Source: Rhizoctonia solani (Eukaryota > Basidiomycota > Agaricomycetes > Cantharellales > Ceratobasidiaceae). Taken from it: a DNA stretch of 64,000 bases. Shown here in pieces: positions 49,001 to 60,644 of the stretch. The notes under the pieces are model-generated. The model was given only the letters and a program-made list of their open reading frames with translations. It had not been told where the DNA came from and searched no databases. Position 1 is the first letter of the stretch, and the number at the start of each line of letters is the position of its first letter. The stretch spans positions 1,302,001 to 1,366,000 of the forward strand of contig NC_057383.1 in the NCBI RefSeq assembly GCF_016906535.1, in the 5' to 3' direction. Made by a program: the position numbers and the translations under genes.

Positions 49001-50791
49001 TCAGGTAGGAACCAAAGATAGGCTCCACCATGTCGAGGCTCCCACAACGAGTTGAGCAACGTGTCCAGCGCAGTTACTGACAGCAAGCAACGCATGGCAC
49101 AGTTGAACCATGTCAGCAGTAAGGGGAGGATCTGTCACTGTCATTGTGTAAGCCGACTTTTGATCCGGTTGACTATGGTCGCTTGGTGCTGTCGCTTTGC
49201 CAAAAGACCCGGGAAGCGTAGAGGGCGTCCACTCAGTAGAAGGATAATCGATCGTCGGGGTGGGTGGGTCAGGTGCTTGGTGGCCAACTATGACGAAATC
49301 ATCTATAACTTCCACGTCGTCTTCAACGGACACATCTCGTTCCATTGAATCGACTGGAAGATGGGGCTCGGGAGGGCCTTTGAACGAGTACCCAGACCCG
49401 GCGCTGAAGGGTAAATCATGTTTCAGCTCGGTAGGAGTATCAGGGCCGGAGGACTCGCTATCAGACGACGATGAGCCAGCATCTGACAATGGACTACGTG
49501 GGGCCTCGTTGCAGTCTTTGTCCGTGCGCAACGCAGTCACAATTGGAGGCAGGACAGGAACAAATGGCATTGCGACAGGGCTGGGAGACTCATAATCTGA
49601 AACATCTACCCATGGAGAGAGCTCTTCTATGAAGACCGTTGTCGTGGTAGCAATAGCATCGAGTGGTAAGGTATGGATCAACAGTGATGATACGGCCTTT
49701 GGAGATAGAGGTGGAGACTCGGGTAGTGGCATGCCAGAGACCGTGACACCAGGGACAGTACAAAGGAGGGATGATCTCGGGGCTGGATCACCAGCGCCTG
49801 GCCAACCTGTATCGTTATACTGGGAACTTTGGTTGACTTTGTCTAGAGAAATGATGGCACTTCCGGGGGTACGAGTAGGCGAGGTGACGTCTATGGCAAG
49901 GGGCGCTTCGGAGCAAGGATGATGAGCCAGGTCGGTAGGATCGGCGTTCGGGTCCCGTTTTTCAGGCTCATGGATTGACGTAGAAGCAGGTATCATCGTA
50001 ATGCTGGAAACCGTTAGATGTTGGCCAGACTGAGAACTCGAGGACAATGGCTCATCCTGAGGAACGACGTCATCCTTGATGCCAGGTTTCTCCGTCAGAA
50101 TCGAGTTTACCTTGCCTTCCTGTCCATTAGCCCTGCAGTGTATTTCCTCGGCTGGTGTAGGTGCTAGTATTGGCCATAGCGCAATCCCAGATACTCCGGT
50201 ATCGAGTGGGCTCAAATAAGGTGGGCGGTTCGAAGATGCTAAAATAGGCGTAGCCACAGCCACATTCGCTGGCAATGGTAGACCTGGCGGAAAGACTGGC
50301 CCGTCGCCCCAATCGCGCGTGTCCGAAATATCTCCTTCGGGGACTAATACCGAGTTGGCTCGTTGCTGTGTACCTGGACTGAGAAGACCGGGGGGCCCTC
50401 GCAATGGATTATTGAGAAGCACTTGAGGTCCTTTGGCCAATGTATCTCCAATGTCAGACTCTTGATTTGGGAAGAGCGGTAGTAAGAGCTCGGATATCGA
50501 GGTGGTCGCCTTTTCGTCCTCTTCGGTGAACTCTTTCCATCCTGGGCTGGTCCCCTCTCTTCGCTCGAGAGCGTTCTCGGACAGCCCCTGCTCTGTGTCA
50601 ACTTGAACCGACTTGGTGAATACCTTTCTATGCAACAAAATAACACCCGCAACAGCAGTTGTGACAAAGGCGCCAGCACCTAAAGCAGCAATAGCGAGCG
50701 GACCCATGCTCAAGAATGCGGGTCCGTGAAGGAGATGGAAGAAGAAAGACAGCTGAAATGGGAGTTGAAGAGGATCGCTCATAGAGAGCAA
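49001..50791 (-). CDS. Orphan single-pass membrane protein with long disordered tail
   Basis: This single long exon encodes 596 residues and matches no family I know. The N terminus has a hydrophobic segment (MGPLAIAALGAGAFVTTAVA at about residues 29-48, then GVILL), likely one membrane span. An alternative start at the Met of MGPLAIA would put the span at the very N terminus. The rest is rich in Pro, Ser, Thr, Asp and Glu (for example SDAGSSSSDSESSGPDTP and DVSVEDDVEVIDDFVIVG), consistent with a long disordered cytosolic or extracellular tail. A hydrophobic, Cys-containing C terminus (VQLCHALLAVSNCAGHVAQL) is the only other folded-looking part. Its length without stop and its fixed strand support a real gene. 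Function is unknown. Confidence 0.6.
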   Translation of the reverse strand: MLSMSDPLQLPFQLSFFFHLLHGPAFLSMGPLAIAALGAGAFVTTAVAGVILLHRKVFTKSVQVDTEQGLSENALERREGTSPGWKEFTEEDEKATTSISELLLPLFPNQESDIGDTLAKGPQVLLNNPLRGPPGLLSPGTQQRANSVLVPEGDISDTRDWGDGPVFPPGLPLPANVAVATPILASSNRPPYLSPLDTGVSGIALWPILAPTPAEEIHCRANGQEGKVNSILTEKPGIKDDVVPQDEPLSSSSQSGQHLTVSSITMIPASTSIHEPEKRDPNADPTDLAHHPCSEAPLAIDVTSPTRTPGSAIISLDKVNQSSQYNDTGWPGAGDPAPRSSLLCTVPGVTVSGMPLPESPPLSPKAVSSLLIHTLPLDAIATTTTVFIEELSPWVDVSDYESPSPVAMPFVPVLPPIVTALRTDKDCNEAPRSPLSDAGSSSSDSESSGPDTPTELKHDLPFSAGSGYSFKGPPEPHLPVDSMERDVSVEDDVEVIDDFVIVGHQAPDPPTPTIDYPSTEWTPSTLPGSFGKATAPSDHSQPDQKSAYTMTVTDPPLTADMVQLCHALLAVSNCAGHVAQLVVGASTWWSLSLVPT

Positions 50792-51602
50792 AAGGACATG
50801 GGAGCCCGCCCCGGCGAGGGGTATGACGGGGAGTTGCGGATACTGAGGAACAGAGATAGTGAGGACTCGAATATATCTGCTTTTTGGGTGAGAGTGAAGG
50901 GCTGTTTTGTATTGGCTATCAACACGAGGTGATTTGCACGTGGAGGATTAAAAGCTGATATGAGATCGAAAAGTGAACGTTTGTCGAGGCTGACTGCGGG
51001 CGGTGAGTGTGGGGGTAAGTGTTCATTCTGATTAAGTCGTGCAATAATTCTATGTGAAAGTACGCACTTCCACCCCGAGCCTCCAGCGGAAAGTGGGGGA
51101 TCGCTTCCGATTCCTGGCTATCCTGTTAGTATTCCCGCCAATCGGTTACATCACGAGCAGGAGAATCGTTCGACCTAGAAGTTTACATCATGCACTACAC
51201 GTGTGTTAGAACTGCCACTAATATCTTCTCCTCCCAGACGCGAACAACACGCCTCCAACTGGCGTGTGTTCAAGCAGCTTCTCAGCCGAGTCCATACCCG
51301 ACAAGGAACATAAAATGGTCAAACAAAGACACAGTGTTAACGAGAGGACGAGAGATACTATCTCAAAGCCGAGGCTTCTCTCTGACATTGGCTCTAGGCC
51401 AAGATGCACGCTGAGGAGGCGAGGCAAAACAAAAGAAGCGCATAATCAGGAGCGCACTGCATATTCCCATTTTGGGCCAATATGAGCTTTGGCTAAGCGC
51501 CGAGTAGTCATCAATTACTCGCGTGGCGTTGGCGCTTGTACTTGTGGTTTGTCCAGACCCCTCCACCACCACACCTACGAAACACCCCGGTACCTGGTCA
51601 AT
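50792..51602. other. Intergenic between divergent genes
   Basis: This holds the promoters of the orphan membrane protein (minus) and the USP-like gene (plus). Overlapping short frames on both strands are not supported. Confidence 0.5.
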
Positions 51603-54341
51603 ATGCAAGAATCACACGCAGATAAAATTGAATTTCTCCAAGCACTGGGTTCAGCTGCCACAAGAGATCAAATTGCGAGTGTGTGAATGCCTCTATGCGT
51701 TACAAATGTACGCCTGACCAAGACTGATGCATTCTATGACTATGTACAGATTTATTGAAGAAATATAATGGGAATGCAGAAATTGTCGCTGGTCATCTGC
51801 TTGACGGAAATTTCGACACACCCGCTGTAAGTGCCTTGTACAAACATGCTTTCATAACCAAAATTGGTTATGAAACCATATCAGGTTGGGGTTAGCGAAC
51901 CAGAAGAGCGCGGTCGAACGATGAACAAATCGGCACCAGGTACAGTACCCAGGCTGTCAGTTGATGTTATACTAAGTCATTCTAGCACTTCCCCCTAGAC
52001 GGAAACATTCGAGCCCTGTAGATAATTCTATGGCACTTGTCCCAACAACTGGGGAACAACCCCCAAGGTATGATCAAATGGAGGATGACGATATGAAAAA
52101 AGCCCTGGCCCTTTCAATGGAAGACCAGGGGCCTCCCCCACTAGAACCCATACCTGAAGAGTACGGACCTTATAATCAACAAGACGTGAAGAAATACGAT
52201 AACAGGGCAAGTATTAATGAATGATAGCACCAGGGACTCTGGCTTTAACTTCATAACAGAGTTTGGACTCAGGAACCGATCACGCACTCAGACAAGCGCT
52301 TGAAGCCAGTCTCAACGACGGAAAAAGTAATTTAGCCGCGGATCTATACGTTGATCGGCCCGCTGAGGAGCGAGGGCGGGAAAGTGACGGACGGTACATG
52401 ATTTGATTGTCACCTGGAATGTTTTGACTGACATCAGTGGCAGGCCAGTCGCGTTTCGATCCAGCGATCAAAATTCGATATTTGCCCCTCCCATATTTCA
52501 GGCGCTGATGGCACTCGCGCCTTTGCGAGCAAGGTTAAAAGAACAACATGCTCAATTTACGCCCAATGGTGATCAAGTTGCGAAAGAAAATCTGGAACAT
52601 GCCTGGCATGGTATGAATGTGTTGTATTGCTGTGATAAAGTATACTGATGGTGCATTTAGACAGTCAATTGACACGGGATATGATGTGCCATGCTGAATG
52701 TACACAACAAGCCTATATTGATATTAAACCCTGGACAGGGGAATGGTCTGATAGCGTATCTGCACATTCACCCGCAACAGCAGCAACAGGTAGTCTGTTT
52801 TTATATTATGCCCACTACTTTTTGATACGTTTCGATAGAACTCCTTGGACGTCTGACCAAAAACCTAAATCTGGCACTGGCGTCTCCAATCACACCCTTA
52901 TTTCTTCCTACAATTGATAGTGTGTCTAACGAAGCCAAGGTTCCCAAATCGCCACTCCCTCCTCACGTCGAGTTGACCAAGCCACAAGATCAGCAGTACT
53001 ATGTCATCCCACTTGCTATGGGCGCTGGATCTCCGAACAACAACAACCTCGCCGATATCCTTGAATACCATATCGCAGCCGATGGTCTAGGATTCGTACG
53101 CGATACTTTACCCGAGATATTATCATTTAAGGTGGATAGGAGCCCGAATCAATCAGGTGGAACAGGAAAATTTGGGTTTCCTGCTCGATTATGGTTTGAT
53201 CGGTGGGTGATGGACAAGAGGGACTTTGTTCTGAGGACGATCAAGTCGAGAGAGAAGGATATCGAGGAACAAGTTAAAACGATGGAAAGTGAAAGTGTCA
53301 AACTGAGAAAGTGCGAGGTATGTGTAAAGCTTGGTATTTATCGCACAAGTAACTCATTTGGGCCACAGGGGCGTGACACTCTAGCCGATCTACGTGCGTG
53401 CATCCGACATTTTGAGCATACGGCCACAGATGGCGGAGATCCGAAGCGTAAAGTTCGGAACGATAATACATTGAAGAAGCTCAAGTCGATTTTGAAGGAT
53501 ATTGAAGATAAATTGGCTGGTATGTGCCGAATTGATAAGTCTGGCCAACGCCGATCATCTCTTGGCCCCAGAACATGCCACAAAGACGGAAGAACTCAAC
53601 GCAGAGCGATCGAAATTATGGGATTTACCAGAACTACGAACAATAAAGGCAAGTAGTCCGGAGCAGTCCGAATTTGATCAGATTTTACTTACATATTACT
53701 ACAGTATGACCTCCAAGCAGTTGTTATTCATGATGGCTTGCTAGGTCGAGCTCATATCTTCTCATATATTCGGTACAATGACAAGTGGTGGAAGATCGTC
53801 GATGATGATGTGACTGAGGTGCGTTTGGTCATGATTACCGGACGAAATCTGCACGAGTCAAAAACTGAAGTAATCGTGCATATAGGCATCGGAAGAAACC
53901 GTTCTCAGCGATAGCTCCGGGGTACACTTGGGATCTGGGGCTTTTCTTATGTTCTACTCGAAGCCGAACGAAGGGAAAGAATCACCGTGGCCGCGCAAGG
54001 ATAGGGTATGTACATGAGCTGATATCGCTACCAGCATATTCCCAGCTAAAATTAAATACGCGTCGTAGATCAAATCTCAGAAGCTAGATGAAGAATTCCG
54101 AGCCACCTTGCCACCGACCGTGCGATTCAAGTTTGAAAAATCGGCACAGATAATTTCACCTACAGATTCGGACGAGGACGAGTACATGGACGCCGAAGAA
54201 AGTATTATAGTCGAAGCTGACCCGGCTGTGGACAAGGTGGAGGAACTTGGCGAGAATAAAGCAGATAAGCTAGGCGATGAGACAGATAAGAGGCGCGATG
54301 ATGGGATGCAAGATGTAGTACATATGCGCGATGTTGATTAG
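51603..54341 (+). CDS. USP25/28-like protein with UBA and UIMs, probably catalytically dead
   Basis: The start at 51603 opens an N-terminal UBA-like fold (FLQALGSAATRDQIA, then LLKKYNGNAEIVAGHLLDGN across an intron). Two ubiquitin-interaction motifs follow (DDMKKALALSMED at about 52090, DHALRQALEASLND at about 52280). Next is a USP-type domain whose Cys-box position reads SSDQNSIFAPPIFQALMALA, where active enzymes have NTCYxNSxLQAL; the nucleophile Cys is not there. A charged coiled-coil insert (52920-53640) precedes the C-terminal USP half, where the His box and beta-core survive as AVVIHDGLLGRAHIFSYIRY, WWKIVDDDVTEAS and SGAFLMFYS. An acidic tail ends at 54341. Many small introns are present. 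By layout it resembles USP25/28; I infer a ubiquitin-binding pseudo-deubiquitinase. Confidence 0.75.
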
Positions 54342-54686
54342 CACAATGGGCGCCAAATGAGGGCGAGACAGTTTCCGACGTCGAGGTCCCTGATTGTTGT
54401 GATGGTCACAGACTCGTGACGGACCTGACATGTGACGGAAAAGGAAGTTGTCATGTGACGCGATCTCACAAATGGAACGTATATAAATTAAGTTGGACTT
54501 CTACCACGAGGCGGCCGCGTTGAAAGGGACTCACATTGCCACGTCCCCTGGGCGTGGATAGGACAAAAACAAGCGGAGCCAAAGGATCTCGGACTGGTAG
54601 ATCTACGGGAGCTTGATTGTTTTTTTCTTCATTCTTGACACCACCGTTCCCTCCCTTGAGCCTCCCCCCTCCCGTGTGTCATTGCT
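54342..54686. promoter_or_regulatory. Upstream region with TATA-like box
   Basis: A TATATAAAT string at about 54480 lies some 200 bases before the next ATG. The stretch also contains CATGTGACG-like repeats (54425-54460). It is probably the promoter and 5-prime UTR of the gene at 54687. Confidence 0.4.
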
Positions 54687-57600
54687 ATGGCTTCCGGCCA
54701 GGTTGTTGGACGACACGAGGTCTTTGAATATTCATACCGCGTAGGCCCTAAGGAGGCTCGTAAACGAATCAAACTTGTGGTCATCCAACGACGGGAGCAA
54801 CGCCGCAAGTCCCTCATTGCAGCAGGAAGGATATTTGAGCATGCTCCTGTGCGACTCAGGCTGAATCTTCATCGAGCCAAGTATGGTGTAAGCAAAGCCA
54901 AGGTCTATTTATGTTTTTGTTCTAATTATTTATGGCAGGACCCGGAAGTTGTGTCTGGGAGCCGTGAAGTACCGATCACTTTGCGTCGCAAGGTCAAGCC
55001 TGCTCCGAACACTATTATTGTACACCGAAAAGTCGCACAACCACAGCCGACTGTGGTAGTTCAGCAGGTCAAGCAAAAGTCGACACCGTCTCCCAAAGAA
55101 AATGTGATTATGATTCAGCCTGCTCCGCCAGTAGCACCACCAGAGCCGAGGCGCATCGAACTTATTGACCAGCCAGTGGGCCCAGGAGATCTCATTCAAC
55201 AGCCACCTGAAGTCATTGTTATTCCTCCAACGCAAACGCCTTCTCCTGAAATAGTAACAATCGATCGTCCGTCTAGCCGTGCCAGTTCGGTGGGCAGCGT
55301 AACCCGTCCCAAGGTTAAGCGATCCAACTCGCTTACAAACAGTTTCCGACGCTTCCCCAGCATAATGGGACTTATTAGAAGAAACAGTAGAGACCGCAGG
55401 AGTGGTGGAACTGTTGTATCTGAAGGCGAGCATATCAATGAAGAATATGTAGACATAGACCCTCGAGCGAGCTATGATGATATTATTATCGAAGAACGCG
55501 AGGTGGGTTATTTCAGCTAACTCTTCTAAGGAAGTCGTTGACAAGGAGGTGTCCGTAGTCACAACTTGGCTCTCCTATTGCTCCCTCGGCAAGACATGGA
55601 CCCCCCTCAGTAGCTGAGAGTCACCGTCCTCCAACGGTATGGCTTAGCTTAAACTTTGAATTACACTATTCACTCATCTTCACGCGCCAACAGATTCCTG
55701 GGTCCGTGGCGTCTGGTCGCTCTGGCCGCTCAAGTCGTTCCCGTGCTATGTCTTTCGGAAGCCCGAAAAATAGGCTTATCAAGGTCTGTTCAATCATACT
55801 GTGTACAATTTTTTAAGATTAATCCTCAATCTATGTAGGCTCCTCCCCACCAGGTCCCCTTGCCAGAATCTCACTCTCCGTCTTCGGGAACCTATCCGAT
55901 TCACGCGCGTGAATCTGCCGAATATGAGCCTGCACGAAGTGTGACAAGCCACCACACAGCAGACCGGTGCGTTTTCCCAATATCTTTGTCGCGAGCGAAA
56001 TTTGGGGCCTAATTGCATTTTCGTCTTTCATTGTTCTTGCGGATTGGTGGGGCCATAATTGGACTCGGAACGTGAATTGCGATTCGGCTGTGGGGCTACG
56101 GTATGGGTGAATATGATTTGTCGGGATGTTGCGGTTTGGGTTGGACGCGTGCTGGGGTGCTGTTTTGACATTCGGGGGTTCGATCGCGTTGATGGCGATC
56201 CCGTCTGGACTTTTACTTGCCGTTTCGTCAAATGTCGGGGTCTTGGATATCCGTAGCTCTTACCGAGGACCACCAAGCACAGCGCATGGTCCGACGTACA
56301 CGGAAACGTATTTGCATGATTCACCCACCTCTCATACGCGTTCGTTACACGACCACGAAGGTTCGATTATATCAAGGTTAGTCATGTCCTTACCAAGCAA
56401 CTGGGATACACATTTCTAATTAACTTTAGATCTCACCATGATGCCGCTTCTGTCAAGACGGACAACCGATCAGTACCGGACTTGGCCATGCATTCTCCAT
56501 CAAGGCATTCCCAATCGGCCCATTCGCACGCTCCTTCCGCCCGTTCGGCGCGCACCCGACACTCGGCCGAGGGATCGACTCGTGAAGGCAGAGAGCTTGT
56601 CCTGCACGAAGGGCATGGTGCGCGTTCGCCTTCTCTGCGAGAAGGGTCCATTCGTGATGGACACTTGATTCGTGACGGTCACTCCGTTCTGGATGGACAC
56701 TCTGTTCGTGATGGCCATTCTATTCGCGATGGTTATTCTGTCCGCGATGGCTACTCTGTCCGCGATGGTTCTGTTCGCGATAGTTCAGTTCGTGATGGCT
56801 ATTCCATTCGTGATGGACAATCAGTCCGCGATGGTTATTCTGTCCGTGATGGCTATTCCGTCCGAGATGGGCAATCTGTTCGAGATGGTCATTCTGTTAG
56901 GGACGGTCACTCCCCCTCAATACAGGAACCGTCCGTGCGAGGCGATGTACGATCCCCTTCACTCGGCGAGCCTTCTATACGCGATGGACATTCGATTCGA
57001 GATGCTCGCTCCACTCACGGCGGTGAATCGGTCCGCGGTGATGGTGGACTATACTCTCCCACTTCTTCATTCCGGGAGCGCCTCTCAGATGTCGACCGCG
57101 AGAATGACCGTATTCAGTACTTTGATCGTTCTCCAGCCCAGTCGCGTGTGGGATCTCCATCCATACGTGCACCTTCGAGTCGGGTCGCCAGTCCGCCTCT
57201 TCACTATGCTGGCAGTCCTAGTATTCACGCGCCCGAGTCGTATAGGGAGGGAAGTCCGTCGCTCCACGCACCAAGTGTCCGGGCACCCTCCCAGAGGGTT
57301 GACTCACCTTCGTTGCATGGTGGCGTGTCTGAGTATACTCATTCCCGCAAAGGGTCACCATCGATACAAGGCAACTCTCCTCCAGCATCAGTTGTTGCTG
57401 GGTCGGTTAGGTCCGGCTACCCAGCATCCTCAGTCAATGGTCGTGTTATTCGTCCCAAATCTCCTCTAAGTCAAAGCGGTACCAGTTATGCTTCGAGCAA
57501 GCGATCCAAGGCCTCAAAGGTATTACATGACAAATTATTTACACTACAAATCAGACAAAGGTACTTATTGCCTTGTAGGGACCTGAAATCACGCCGGTGC

Positions 57601-57871
57601 CGATGCCCCCACCATCGGTTATTTCTCATCGTTCTGGTGTTTCCCGAAACGGGGCTAAGTCACCCTTGGTACGTCTTCGACCCTTGCATCCTTATTCCCC
57701 ATTCTCTCATATTCCCACTAGTCCCGTGTCGCATCTTCCGTCGCAAGCGAAGAACCCTCGCAAATAATAATACCGGCGACGGCACCTAGTGTAGCAGGGT
57801 CCCACCGGAGTGGGCGAGCATCATCAGAGGCACGGACTCCTCGATCCACCAATAGTCGTAAACGATTCTAA
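54687..57871 (+). CDS. Disordered protein with SxRDG hexapeptide repeats
   Basis: I do not recognise a family. The N terminus (MASGQVVGRHEVFEYSYRVG, then EARKRIKLVVIQRREQRR) is basic and may be a small folded domain. A Pro/Val/Gln-rich stretch follows (55000-55300), then a basic SFRRFPSIMGLIRRNSRDRR patch. Short exons at about 55590, 55700, 55840-55970 and 56250-56380 lead to a long exon. There, 56640-57010 encodes at least 20 near-perfect units of SVRDGH/SIRDGY/SVRDGQ type, flanked by SPS-, HAP- and RAPS-rich low complexity. Introns near 57520 and 57670 precede the stop at 57871 (ending STNSRKRF). The repeats are also visible as DNA repeats. The next gene may be a continuation: its first coding segment joins a splice-acceptor-like site just before its ATG. 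Function is unknown. Confidence 0.6.
56640..56920 (+). repeat. 18-bp tandem array encoding RDG hexapeptides
   Basis: Eighteen-base units, each close to GTTCGTGATGGNNATTCT, repeat in head-to-tail order with third-position drift. They encode the S-V/I-R-D-G-H/Y/Q series. Confidence 0.85.
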
Positions 57872-58044
57872 CTGACACTTCTGATTTTGTTTTTTGGGGT
57901 CTTTGCTGTGATGTTGTGCCATGTGTGTTGTTGTATCACGAAACGAACGATCCACTTGAACGCAAATGCGCGCGAACGCAAACGAACTCATTCGTCCGGT
58001 GCTCTCTGCCAATTGGGCCTTGACGCGAATAGGGCGCACACAAA

Positions 58045-60644
58045 ATGCCGCTACCAGCCTCAACATATTCTCCCAGCGTTATCTCGCAAGCCCCGACTTC
58101 CCGATCAGGCGTACCTGTAGGTCCCACGATATCCAGGGTCCCAAGTTCTGCCGGTCATCGATCAAGGGCCCCAAGTGTCGTCCCAAGCACCGCGTACCGA
58201 ACACCGCTCCCAGCTTCCACCTATGCCCCAAGCGAGGTCTCCGAAGCCCCGACCCGAGCTCCGAGTGTCGCCCCGAGCACGGCCCGACGCATGCCACTTC
58301 CGCCTTCCACCTATGCTCCTACTGTCATGTCAGATGATGCTGAGAGCACCATTGCACCACCCTCCAGAATTGGTAGCGTCGCTCCGAGCACCGCATACAG
58401 GACCCCGCTGCCGCCATCGACGTACGCACCGAGTGAAGCTCCAACCCGGACACCTAGCAATACGGCCTATCGGATGCCCCTCCCACCCTCAACCTATGCC
58501 CCAACGGTCATGTCCGACGATGCGGAGAGCACCATCGCGCCTCCTTCGAGAATGGGAAGTGAGGCTCCTAGTATTGTACACCGGACACCCTTGCCCCCTT
58601 CGACGTACGCGCCCAGCGAAGCACCCAGTCGTGCCCCCAGTGTCGCGCCGAGCACGGCGTACCGCACTCCTTTGCCCCCTTCGACATATGCACCCAGCGA
58701 AGCACCGACTCGGGCCACTAGCAAAGCGCATCGAACCCCGCTTCCGCCCTCCACTTATGCACCAACGGTCATGTCGGATGATGCCGAAAGTACTATTGCC
58801 CCGCCCTCTAGGATCGGTAGTGTAGCCCCAAGCACGGCGTATCGAACCCCTTTACCTCCTTCGACCTACGCACCAAGTGAGGCTCCGACGCGAGCGACCA
58901 GTAGGGCTCATAAGACACCACTCCCCCCTTCAACATATGCTCCAACCGTGATGTCAGATGATGCACAAAGCACTATTGCACCGCCCTCGAGGATCGGTAG
59001 TGTAGCCCCAAGTACGGCGCACCGAACCCCTTTACCCCCTTCGACCTACGCACCAAGCGAAGCTCCGACCAGGGCACCAAGCGTCGCACCGAGCGTCGCA
59101 CATAGCTCAGCATACCGGGCACCTTTGCCCCCTTCAACTTATGCGCCAAGCGAAGCTCCCTCAAGGGCTCGATCTCCTAGCATTATTCCTGACACTCCAT
59201 ATAGGGCGGCGATCCCACCGTCAACGTATGCTTCAAGTATCATGTCAGACGAGCCTGGTAGCACCGCGGTCCCCCCTTCTCGAGCGGGTAGTGTAGCACC
59301 AAGTGCGGCCTATAGGACAGGCCTACCTCCTTCTACGTATGCGCCGAGTGAAGCACCTACCAGGGCTCCAAGTGTTGCACCAAGCACTTCATACAGGACC
59401 CCTTTGCCTCCCTCAACATATGCACCGAGCGAAGCACCTAGTCGAGCCCCAAGTTCTGCCGCGCATAGGACACCGCTCCCTGCATCGACTTACGCCCCAA
59501 CTGTCATTTCGGATCGCACTCGTGCCAGGTCTCCAAGCATTTCACAAAGCACAGCTTACAGAACACCTCTCCCAGCATCGACTTATTCTCCAAGCGTAAT
59601 TTCTCAAGCGCCTACTGCCAGGGCTCCAAGCGTAACTCCTTCGAGTGCAGCACACCACACACCACTGCCCCCCTCGATATACGCACCTAGCGTTATCTCT
59701 GAAACACCCACCCGTGTGCCAAGCAGTGCCGCGCACAGGATGCCCCTACCACCTTCAACTTACGCGCCAAGTGTAGTTTCGCACACGCCCACTTCGAGGT
59801 CGAGGCGCACACAGAGTGCAACAGGAGTTGCTCTTCCCGAGAGTGTAGTCGGTTCCCCGGTTTCTCGTCCTCCTAGCGCTGCTAACACCCATCGAACTGG
59901 CAGTCTCCGTCGAACGCCTAGCGCGCTTGGCACGCCTCGTGTACCTCCAAGTGTTATTGGTTCTCAACGTGTACCACCTAGTATTGCCGGCTCTGGCCCT
60001 AGTCGGCACACCCCACCACCCGAATCTGCGCCGTCCGATATTGCCCCCGAGTCCGAGTCACATGGCGGTAAAGCATTGAGGTCCCAGGCGCGATTGGAGG
60101 GAGACAAGATGTCCATGGCGTTTACGGCTAGCCGTCAGGCGCATGACGAAGGAGACAAGCTCCGGGCGAAGCAATTGTCAGATCTCGGGCGAGAACATCA
60201 AGAGAAAATGCACAAACTTCACGGCGAGGCTGCAAACCAAATATTCAAGGAGAAGAACGATGGCCGACCCGCGGATGAGGTTGACCTTCACGGTGGGTGG
60301 CCTAAGTAGACCAGCCAGAGAATAATTGACTAATTTTATACGTAGGTCTATACGTTAAAGAAGCCTTGTCTCGTCTGAGCAGGTACCTTCGCGAAGCTCC
60401 TGTCGCCGGACAGACGACCGTTCGCGTCATTACTGGCAAAGGAATTCATTCAGAGGGAGAACCACAACTTATTCCTGCAGTAGAAGAGTCGCTCCGCAGG
60501 TGAGTGCCATTTTCATGCATCTAAGTGCTGTCAGATCTGACCTGTGTGGCGCTCTATAGCAAAGGACTCCGTCATCATACCGATCCAAACAACGCCGGCG
60601 TCGTCGTCGTCGAACTCGGCCCTAGGTCTCCAGTTTCCGACTAA
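58045..60644 (+). CDS. Repeat-rich protein with C-terminal DUF1771-Smr domain
   Basis: The first ATG at 58045 lies inside what is already a repeat unit (AHKMPLPASTYSPS) with a TAG splice-acceptor-like site upstream, so an earlier exon is likely. Residues 1 to about 610 are tandem units of RTPLPPSTYAPSEAPTRAPS type, alternating with VMSDDAESTIAPPSRIGSVA units, then Ser/Arg/Pro-rich sequence. The C terminus carries a DUF1771 helix (LEGDKMSMAFTASRQAHDEG...KLHGEAANQIF), then the Smr domain: VDLHGLYVKEALSRL (DLHG motif) across an intron at 60293-60345, VRVITGKGIHSEGE (TGKG-H motif), and GVVVVELG. Smr domains are endonucleases acting on RNA or branched DNA; fungal relatives resemble Cue2-type nucleases of no-go decay, although no CUE domain is seen here. 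The repeats are probably disordered. Confidence 0.8.
58150..59790 (+). repeat. Long tandem protein-coding repeat array
   Basis: About 1.6 kb consists of imperfect units, with a core encoding PLPPSTYAP recurring roughly every 75-120 bases in at least 17 copies. Longer composite units with VMSDDAESTIAPPSRIGSVA are repeated four times between about 58310 and 59010. Confidence 0.85.

Noticed and set aside
55975..56250. Membrane-spanning exons in the RDG-repeat gene
   Set aside because: Hydrophobic frames there change register and are bounded by good splice sites; the stretch reads better as one longer intron.
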